Assembly: GCF_002007105.1 (NCBI RefSeq)
Contig: NZ_MVBC01000010.1
Span: 180,852 to 244,851, forward strand
From: Hymenobacter sp. CRA2
Lineage (GTDB): Bacteria > Bacteroidota > Bacteroidia > Cytophagales > Hymenobacteraceae
DNA length: 64,000 nucleotides
Direction: 5' to 3'
In this document: one piece after another, positions 58,758-64,000 of the stretch
Layout of the letters: every line of letters starts with the position of its first letter
How positions within the stretch are numbered: position 1 is the first letter of the stretch
Notes under the pieces: generated by a model
What the model was told of the DNA's origin: nothing
Seen by the model: only the letters and a program-made list of their open reading frames with translations
The model's database searches: none
Translations under genes and position numbers: made by a program

Positions 58758-58854
58758 GTCTTTTTAGCCTTTCGGCGGGGTAATTCCAGGTGAACAGCCC
58801 GGTTCGCGGTGCCGGCGGGAGGCCCCGTGAACGAATACTCTGCCACAGGCCGTG

Positions 58855-59070
58855 TTAGCGGACCAGGTAGCCTTTGGCTTCCCAGAGCTTCACGTTTTGC
58901 GAACGAACAAAGCGCGTTTCGATGTGGCCCCAGGCATCCTGCTTGTACATCACGGTTTTGCCCTGTTCGCGGCTCTGCAGCAGTTGCATATGCTCGGCGT
59001 GGGACAGGGTTACCGCGGGCGCGGTTTCGGCGGTTTTGCTCGCGCGGGGGCGTTTAGAAGAACTTGACAT
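58855..59070 (-). CDS. Small hypothetical protein
   Basis: 71 residues: Ser/Arg/Lys-rich start (MSSSSKRPRASKTAETAPAV), then a helix LSHAEHMQLLQSREQGKTVM and a strand YKQDAWGHIETRFVRSQNVK plus LWEAKGYLVR. No family recognised. The AT-rich region right upstream has spaced direct repeats, suggesting regulated expression. Confidence 0.55.
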   Translation of the reverse strand: MSSSSKRPRASKTAETAPAVTLSHAEHMQLLQSREQGKTVMYKQDAWGHIETRFVRSQNVKLWEAKGYLVR

Positions 59071-59112
59071 ACGCTACTAACCACAACGACCCCGAAAAGG
59101 GTCAGCCCAAAG

Positions 59113-59144
59113 TCATTTAAGTGAACTTAATTTTTCATTTAAGT
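59113..59144. repeat. Direct repeat TCATTTAAGT, 22-bp period
   Basis: TCATTTAAGT at 59113-59122 and 59135-59144, with an inverted ACTTAA between; in an AT-rich island just upstream of the minus-strand gene at 58855. Two-turn spacing suggests an operator. Confidence 0.5.
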
Positions 59145-59266
59145 TCCAGCCTACGCTCTTCTTTTTGTTTGGCGGCACCCAAATACTGGGCAAAAGCTGC
59201 TCAGAATGCCCAAAAACGGCTGAATCTCTGGTCACTCCAGCAGCTTTCCGTTGCTGCCGCCCCAGG

Positions 59267-60130
59267 TTACTTTCCGGCGCGCAGCACCCGGCCGCGCTGA
59301 TACCGGTAGCGGCCGGCGGGCAGCATGCTTTTTGGGGTAGGCTTTAGTACGCCGTCGGCCGGGGCATTGGGGTCCTCCATGGAGCCCGTGAGGGCCTGGG
59401 TGGCCGGGCTCACGCGAATGAGCCCCTGCTGTATGCTCACCTGCTGCTCCCGCTTTTCGCTGCCCGCGGCGTCCTCGTCAAACACCGAGTCGTTTTCACG
59501 CCCGAAGCTGACGTTTTCGCGCAGGGCCTCGGTTTTGAGCAGAAGCAGGGGCTCGGCCGTCACGTCCACGAGGTTGGTGAGGCCGTAGTCGAGGCTGCCG
59601 CCCCAGAAGTGGTTGTGCCCGCGCAGGTTCAGCAGCAGCACGCGGCGCCCGGGCCCGAGGGAGGCGGTATCCACGGTAAAGTCCCCGCCCACGGTACCGG
59701 ACTCGCCCACGTCCTCGGGCCGGACTTCCAGCCAGCACGTAGCCGCGGCGTGGGGGCGGTAGAGGATGCGGGCCGGCTTGAACAGCTCCCGCAACACCAC
59801 ATAGCGCCCCGCCACGGTGTCGGCCAGCCAGGGGCTGGCCTGGATTTCGGCCCGCAGCTCTGCGTCGGGCACGCAGCGGAACCGCATGGGCCGCGCGCCC
59901 GCATACGCCTGCAGCGAATCGGGGTACTGGTACTCGCTTACGGCCGGCTCCGGCGGCGCGGCCGGGGCTGCGGCGGGCGGCGGCGTGGCCGCTACGGCCG
60001 CTTGGGGCGCTGCGGCCCCCGGCGCAGCCTTCCGGGCGGCTTTCTGTTGTTCCTGGGGTGCAGTGCTGCAGGCAGCTACCGCTCCTGCTCCCATACCCAT
60101 AATTAATAAGCCACCGACGACTGAGCGCAT
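59267..60130 (-). CDS. Lipoprotein, paralogue of the gene at 33213
   Basis: 287 residues; MRSVVGGLLIMGMGAGAVAAC is a lipoprotein signal. An Ala/Pro linker (about 25-65) is followed by a beta-rich domain (QYPDSLQAYAGARPMRFRCV, GDFTVDTASLGPGRRVLLLN, FGRENDSVFDEDAAG) and ends LPAGRYRYQRGRVLRAGK. The end and plan match the protein at 33213. A mobile palindrome sits six bases upstream of its start codon, so its leader is formed by that element. Function unknown. Confidence 0.7.
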   Translation of the reverse strand: MRSVVGGLLIMGMGAGAVAACSTAPQEQQKAARKAAPGAAAPQAAVAATPPPAAAPAAPPEPAVSEYQYPDSLQAYAGARPMRFRCVPDAELRAEIQASPWLADTVAGRYVVLRELFKPARILYRPHAAATCWLEVRPEDVGESGTVGGDFTVDTASLGPGRRVLLLNLRGHNHFWGGSLDYGLTNLVDVTAEPLLLLKTEALRENVSFGRENDSVFDEDAAGSEKREQQVSIQQGLIRVSPATQALTGSMEDPNAPADGVLKPTPKSMLPAGRYRYQRGRVLRAGK

Positions 60131-60136
60131 ACATTA

Positions 60137-60284
60137 AAGCTGTTTAAGAACGGTCATGTCGAGCTTGTCGAGACATCTCGCGTGCTGACGTTGGAGAGTA
60201 TTCTCAGTTCAACGAAGGAATTACTATCCAGCGAGATGTCTCGACAAGCTCGACATGACGTGCCAGGCACTTCCTGAACAGCTT
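60137..60284. mobile_element. Family 1 MITE-like element, intact copy with 5-bp duplication
   Basis: 148-bp element flanked by CATTA (60132-60136 and 60285-60289), the target duplication. Outer ends aagctgtttaagaa / ttcctgaacagctt are inverted with two mismatches; inside, a 29-base perfect palindrome (gtcatgtcgagcttgtcgag onward) is present. No coding capacity, so it depends on a transposase elsewhere. It lies just upstream of the lipoprotein start at 60130. Confidence 0.75.
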
Positions 60285-60574
60285 CATTACCTGAAAAGCG
60301 GCTTAAAGCTAGCGGGCCCCGGTCAATTCTCTGGAGTAAGCCCCCTGGGTTTGCCGCCCGGTATACGAGCCGGGTAGTCGGGGCCAGTGGCAGCGGGCGT
60401 AACTTCCCGGTACGCGGGCCGGGCGGGTGCCGGGCCTGCTTGTGCACTCCACCAAGCCCGGGCCGGCAGTAGCCGTAACCCCGGCGGAGCAACGATTGGG
60501 CCCCGGCGCGCATCTGCTGCTTCGGGCCGCGCCAAGGCGGCCGTATGGTTCCTCCCCCCTCTCGGGCTTTTCCT

Positions 60575-61423
60575 ATGAAAAACCTTCTATTCCTGCTCGG
60601 CGCCCTGCTGCTGAGCCTCGGGGCCCCGGCCCAAACCAAGCCCGCCGAGCTGCTGCTGCTCGGCACCTTCCACTTTCACAACCCCGGCGCCGACATCGTC
60701 AAGACCAAATCCTTCGACGTGCTGGCGCCTAAGGCCCAGGCCGAGCTGGAAACCATGACCGGCCGCCTCAGCCAGTGGCATCCCGACAAGGTGTTCGTGG
60801 AGTGGGACTGGAACAGCCAAGCCGAGCTCGACGCGCTCTACCAGCTCTACCTGGGCGGGCAGTACGAGCAGGCCATCCGGGCCAAGTACGCCAAGCCCGG
60901 GCAGCGCGACTTCTACCTGAAAAACGAGATTATCCAGCTGGCTTTCCGCACCGCCAAAAAAGCCGGCCTGAAGCGCGTGTACGCCTTCGACTACACCAAA
61001 ACCAGCTTCCCCTTCGACAGCGTGCAAAAGGCCATGCAGCAGGCGCACCAGGATGCCCTGATGCAGCGCATTGGCGAAACCTTCAAAAAGGTCGAAGCCG
61101 AGCAGAACCAGAAGCTCAGCACCCTCACCCTTACCCAGCTCCTGCTCGATTTCAACACGCCCCAGAGCAACCGCGAGAACAAGGGCGCCTACCTGGACCT
61201 GCTCAACAAGGCCGGCAGCATCGGGAGCTTCGCCGGGCCCTGGCTGGTGTCGGAGTGGTACCGGCGCAACCTCTACATGTACTCGGTGGTGCAAAAAACC
61301 GTGGAGCCCGCCGACCAGCGCGTGCTGGTGCTGGCGGGCGCGGGCCACACGGCCATGCTGCGCGAGTTTGCCGAGTACGACTCCCGTTTCCGGCTCAAGG
61401 AGCTGAAGGATGTGGTGAAGTAG
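60575..61423 (+). CDS. DUF5694 secreted protein (EreA/TraB-like)
   Basis: 282 residues from ATG 60575; signal peptide to APAQ (about 19). PAELLLLGTFHFHNPGADIV, then KVFVEWDWNSQAELDALYQLY and VLVLAGAGHTAMLREFAEYD: the GTxHFxxPGxD and G-x-GH motifs mark DUF5694, related to ChaN/TraB-like metal-binding hydrolases by the shared GxxH and E residues. Periplasmic; substrate unknown. Confidence 0.8.
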   Translation: MKNLLFLLGALLLSLGAPAQTKPAELLLLGTFHFHNPGADIVKTKSFDVLAPKAQAELETMTGRLSQWHPDKVFVEWDWNSQAELDALYQLYLGGQYEQAIRAKYAKPGQRDFYLKNEIIQLAFRTAKKAGLKRVYAFDYTKTSFPFDSVQKAMQQAHQDALMQRIGETFKKVEAEQNQKLSTLTLTQLLLDFNTPQSNRENKGAYLDLLNKAGSIGSFAGPWLVSEWYRRNLYMYSVVQKTVEPADQRVLVLAGAGHTAMLREFAEYDSRFRLKELKDVVK

Positions 61424-61605
61424 CGGCGCAATCGGACGACTTAGCAGCCTGAACCGTTGGTAGCAACCCGCCGCTTTGGCGTTTTGCGGATCTGCGCCCG
61501 TTGGAAGAGGCGTAAGCGGCAACATTCATTAAGCACGGTGGTTGTCATAGCATTTGTGCTGCTCCTGGTTTTGAGCAGCTAATTTCTCCACCCATAAGTC
61601 ACCCC

Positions 61606-62016
61606 GTGAAAGCAATTTTCATTGTGCTACTCAGCCTGCTGCCCTTATTGGGCCTGGCTCAAGGCTCACAACACCAGCTTAGCACCCATATTCTTAACAT
61701 CAGCACTGGCGCACCGGCCCCCGGTGTTACGGTGCGTCTCGAAAAGTTTGATTCCGCCAAGAAAGCCTGGACCACTATCGACGAGAAAAAAACCGATGCC
61801 GCTGGCCGCATCGGCAACTTCCTGCCGGCAGTTGGCAACCCCGGCAATACTGGTATTTACAAGCTCACGTTTCTGACCCAGCCTTACTTTGAGGCTCAAA
61901 AACAAGCTTCGTTTTACCCCTATATCGATGTGGTGTTTGAGATAAAAGATGGCGCCCACTACCACGTACCCATCACGTTGTCACCTTTCGGCTACTCCAC
62001 GTACCGGGGCAGCTGA
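61606..62016 (+). CDS. uraH: 5-hydroxyisourate hydrolase, exported
   Basis: 136 residues from a GTG at 61606. Signal peptide (KAIFIVLLSLLPLLGLAQG) precedes a transthyretin-like fold: HQLSTHILNISTGAPAPGV with the signature His and Arg of VRLEKFD, and the hallmark end YHVPITLSPFGYSTYRGS. HIU hydrolase opens 5-hydroxyisourate to OHCU in urate breakdown. A periplasmic form is known in several Gram-negative bacteria. No other purine genes are seen nearby. Confidence 0.92.
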   Translation: MKAIFIVLLSLLPLLGLAQGSQHQLSTHILNISTGAPAPGVTVRLEKFDSAKKAWTTIDEKKTDAAGRIGNFLPAVGNPGNTGIYKLTFLTQPYFEAQKQASFYPYIDVVFEIKDGAHYHVPITLSPFGYSTYRGS

Positions 62017-62041
62017 GCTGCCCGTTGTTCCTAAGGCCTAT

Positions 62042-62075
62042 GCGCGCTAGCCGGATTCCCATCCCGCTAGCGCGC
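62042..62075 (+). terminator. Hairpin after uraH
   Basis: Arms 62042-62051 and 62066-62075 (gcgcgctagc / gctagcgcgc) pair exactly, 26 bases after the uraH stop; no T-run follows. Confidence 0.6.
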
Positions 62076-62123
62076 GGTGTTTAAGATCGTTCTTAGGAGA
62101 GTTGTGAGAACGGGTACGACTTC

Positions 62124-62330
62124 GAGTCTGTTTGGAAATTTAGATTTTGGTCATGCTGAGCTTACCGAACCGAAGGTCGGCGTAGCTAATCATCTCTACC
62201 GCTTCGCCTTGCTCCCCCGAAGAAATGCTTGATGCGCATTTCCCTTTTCGGAGAGGGAGCCGGGGGGTGAGGCAAACGTGAGGCGCAACGAAGCGGTAGA
62301 GAGGCTTCGCCTGCGCGGACGCCAGATGAG
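62124..62330. repeat. Degenerate family 2 MITE-like relic
   Basis: gagtctgtttggaaatttag followed by tggtcatgctgagc matches the left end of the element at 16544, with further matches around catctctaccgcttcg and cgaagcggtagagaggcttc. Both ends cannot be paired cleanly, so it is degraded or interrupted. The surrounding 400-base gap (62017-62422) holds no gene. Confidence 0.45.
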
Positions 62331-62422
62331 CAGGACGTTCTACATAGCAATTAGGGATTGGCTTTGCTCACTGTCCACACACCCTGACTATTCGTGCCCC
62401 GCACCAGCTACCGCCCCGGCAC

Positions 62423-63115
62423 CTAGCCACCGAAACTTTCCTTCTGAAAACCGAAGGCGCGCAACTCGGCCTGGTAGGTGGTGGGGTAGCTGGCCTTGAT
62501 GTAGTGCACGAGGGCGCGCAGTGCCTGCCGCAAAGCCCGTTCCTGCTGCACCTTGGCCTTCACCCGGCCGCTACGCTGACCCGCCGAATCCCGGCTGGCA
62601 TCGACCAGAGCGGCATATTCGGCGTGGCGGGGCTGCCAGTAGGCCACCCCGTATTTGCGCTCGGTCAGGCCGTGCGCGGCCAGGCCAGCCAGCAGTTTTT
62701 CCAGTGCCTGCACGCGCTCCACCCGCCGTCGGGGCAAGGTGTAGCGGGCCGTGCTGATGCCCAAGGCCGACAGGTGGCCGCGGGCCACGTCCCAGCCGTA
62801 AGTTTCGGTCAGGTAGCCCTTCACGTACTTGAGGGCCGCGTCAAACTCCCGGTCGAGGGTGCGCAGGCGGCTGGCCTGGGGCGTACGCTCGTCGCCGGCG
62901 GCATCGGCGGCGGCGCAGTGCTGGTGGTAGGCCTCGGCCTGCGCCCGCAGCCCCTCTTTGCTAAGCCAGCGCAACGCGGGCAGCTCGGCGCTTTCCCAGT
63001 GCCGGGCCACGATCAGGGCCAGGGCGGCCAGCTTGGTTTCGGTCAGGGGCAAGTGCCCGCGGCGGCGTTTGGCTTTGGCCGGCGCTGGTGCGGCGGCAGT
63101 TTCGGTAGTAGACAT
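62423..63115 (-). CDS. Hypothetical helical basic protein
   Basis: 230 residues from ATG 63115. After an Ala-rich, Lys/Arg-rich head (AKAKRRRGHLP), nearly all is helical: LTETKLAALALIVARHWESA, DREFDAALKYVKGYLTETYG, RVERVQALEKLLAGLAAHGL, RALRQALRALVHYIKASYP. No catalytic motif or family recognised. It is high in Arg and looks like a nucleic-acid or scaffold-binding protein, perhaps from the neighbouring mobile region. Confidence 0.6.
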   Translation of the reverse strand: MSTTETAAAPAPAKAKRRRGHLPLTETKLAALALIVARHWESAELPALRWLSKEGLRAQAEAYHQHCAAADAAGDERTPQASRLRTLDREFDAALKYVKGYLTETYGWDVARGHLSALGISTARYTLPRRRVERVQALEKLLAGLAAHGLTERKYGVAYWQPRHAEYAALVDASRDSAGQRSGRVKAKVQQERALRQALRALVHYIKASYPTTYQAELRAFGFQKESFGG

Positions 63116-63351
63116 CGTAGCTAGCGTGATAGGGTATCGTCGGGGAAGATAAGGATTGCGAAACAAGCGCGTATGATTTTCTTCGGCTTGTTTCGCAGTA
63201 CATAAACACTCGGGAAGTCTGCCGCAGCTTGTTTACAATGCAAGAAGGTCCGTGGAGCTTTTCACCAGACTTTTTACCATCCTAGAAAGTCATCGGCTCA
63301 CTTCCCAAAGCTTTATTTAACTATAGACAAGCTCCGAAAAAGCACACCGGT

Positions 63352-63568
63352 ATGGATTGGTTCGTCGGTATCGACGAGGGAACCCGCGAAACCCACTCCG
63401 ACGCGCTGGAGGCCCTGTAAGTGCAGAAAAAGCGTCTGCAGAAGTGCGCCCATCAAGCTACTGACCTCAAGGAGCCCTCGCCGATGTGGAGCAAAACGCC
63501 GTCCAGGTGGCACTGCTGATTACCATCAAGGCCAGCATTGCGGCCCACCGGGCCACGCTGCTAGCGTG
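63352..63568 (+). pseudogene. Decayed transposase relic (IS110-like start)
   Basis: ATG at 63352 reads MDWFVGIDEGTRETHSDALE and stops at 63418-63420; a similar [FW]-x-GID start is typical of IS110 transposases. After the stop, other frames stay partly open (VQKKRLQKCAHQ; later VEQNAVQVALLITIKASIAA) but no full protein is possible. Together this looks like a frameshifted, shortened transposase gene. Family call is weak. The rest of the 571-base gap 63116-63687 is AT-rich and empty. Confidence 0.35.
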
Positions 63569-63687
63569 AGGGCTCAGCGCACTACTGCTGGACTGAAAAG
63601 CCGCCTGCCATGTTCTGGTGGGCAGCTTTGTTTATACAAACTCAACTTTTATTTAATTATATTCAAGCCTTTTACAAGCAGCCTAAA

Positions 63688-63874
63688 ATGAACTTAGAAC
63701 GACTTCTTTCTAAAGGATATTTTCCTAAAGAACTTCCTCCTGTTTTCACAACCACTTCTTTTGCAAGAAAGATAAGTATTATCGAAACTGAGTGGGCTAG
63801 TGTTTCCAAAAGAGCAAGAGAAAAGTTACAGGAGACTAGATGTGTGGAGTTTAATATCCCCAAGGTAAGGTTAA
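63688..63874 (+). pseudogene. 5' part of a defence-type reverse transcriptase, cut by an IS
   Basis: ATG 63688 reads MNLERLLSKGYFPKELPPVF, then TTTSFARKISIIETEWASVS and ETRCVEFNIPKVRL, after which the frame crosses into the IS end at 63875. The start LLxKGYFPxELPPxF, and the Cys-x-E-F-x-I-P-K-V step to an IPNPxH-type segment, is what I recall for RT proteins of the UG/Abi/DRT anti-phage groups; the RT core itself is not in the window. Base composition is markedly AT-rich against its neighbours, so it was acquired. The 3' part probably lies beyond the IS. Confidence 0.55.
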
Positions 63875-64000
63875 GAGCGTGTTTGGGAATTCAAGGCAGT
63901 CTATTGAGGCAGAGCGTGACGTTTGCCCAGAGAATCCAGGCGGCGTGGCTTTCCGGGGTGTACTCGTAGTCCATCACCACGCGCCGAAAGAAGTTGAGCC
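63875..64000. mobile_element. IS5-family insertion sequence, left end (partial)
   Basis: Starts gagcgtgtttgggaattc at 63875 after TAA (63872-63874), a TNA-type target site as used by IS5 relatives. The coding end of a transposase follows on the minus strand. The element continues past the window. Confidence 0.65.
63891..63998 (-). CDS. IS5-family transposase, C-terminal end
   Basis: Partial: 35 codons plus the stop, reading LNFFRRVVMDYEYTPESHAA then WILWANVTLCLNRLP. The F-R-R-[VL]-V-x-D-[YW]-E pattern near the end is the C-terminal region of IS5-type DDE transposases, after the last catalytic Glu. The start is outside the window. Confidence 0.7.
   Translation of the reverse strand, partial: LNFFRRVVMDYEYTPESHAAWILWANVTLCLNRLP

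Noticed and set aside
1..64000. Search by eye for tRNA, rRNA, CRISPR arrays and riboswitches
   Set aside because: No cloverleaf-type GGTTCAA arm with matching acceptor, no regularly spaced repeats and no recognised riboswitch core were seen; a covariance-model scan was not possible.

Overview
The window reads as chromosomal DNA of a GC-rich, pigmented-type Bacteroidota, most like Hymenobacter or a close relative (Cytophagales, Hymenobacteraceae). The signs are promoters of the Bacteroidota form TAnnTTTG, several secreted proteins ending in type IX secretion (T9SS) sorting domains, SGNH-free outer-membrane lipoproteins with short lipoboxes, a GIN-domain (DUF2807) protein, the Bacteroidota-style cold-shock protein with a Lys-rich N-terminus, and many small Hymenobacter-style hypothetical genes. 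The species cannot be fixed from the sequence alone.

Region 1 (1-9.3 kb) is a contractile phage-tail locus on the minus strand. Reading leftwards it has a lysis cassette (GH24 lysozyme, membrane coiled-coil protein, a lipoprotein with a C-terminal membrane segment, holin-like protein), a small protein, sheath, tube, tail chaperone with a textbook -1 frameshift site, tape measure and a DUF6046 protein, and it runs off the left edge. A Ser/Lys self-cleaving-type repressor (LexA/CI-like) sits at the right end with an AT-rich operator region. No portal, terminase or capsid gene lies between regulator and tail, so a tailocin (headless tail bacteriocin) is a serious possibility.

Region 2 (9.3-21 kb) is mostly minus strand: histone-deacetylase-like amidohydrolase, OmpA lipoprotein, a type III polyketide locus (flavoprotein, type III PKS, methyltransferase), a stand-alone T9SS sorting domain, a flavin monooxygenase, and a long-chain alcohol oxidase plus aldehyde dehydrogenase pair.

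Region 3 (about 21.1-21.3 kb) holds a tight cluster of DnaA boxes between genes; gene orientation is strongly minus to the left (about 22 of 26) and mainly plus to the right, so this is a candidate chromosomal replication origin.

Region 4 (21.5-54.5 kb) is housekeeping and secreted-enzyme territory: MFS transporter, pectate lyase, AraC regulator with an epimerase-like SDR, S41 protease, RluE, TPM-domain protein, GH64 glucanase with crystallin and CBM6 modules, a 1417-residue beta-helix T9SS protein, cold-shock protein, RlmF, secreted PIG-L deacetylase, and a tectonin-propeller protein with a possible membrane-active C-terminus. A deletion scar at about 36.33 kb joins fragments of two divergent genes.

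Region 5 (54.5-64 kb) holds a small two-gene RiPP-type locus: a 55-residue peptide with a signal-like N-terminus and a CPGCGMG C-terminus directly upstream of a DUF692/MNIO iron enzyme. It is followed by small paralogous membrane proteins, a DUF5694 protein, periplasmic 5-hydroxyisourate hydrolase, and at the right edge an AT-rich reverse-transcriptase gene (defence type) cut by an IS5-family insertion.

Short palindromic interspersed elements occur throughout. One family has a perfect 5-bp target duplication, and another has ends like the IS5-family element at 63.9 kb and a TTA duplication, so both look like MITEs.
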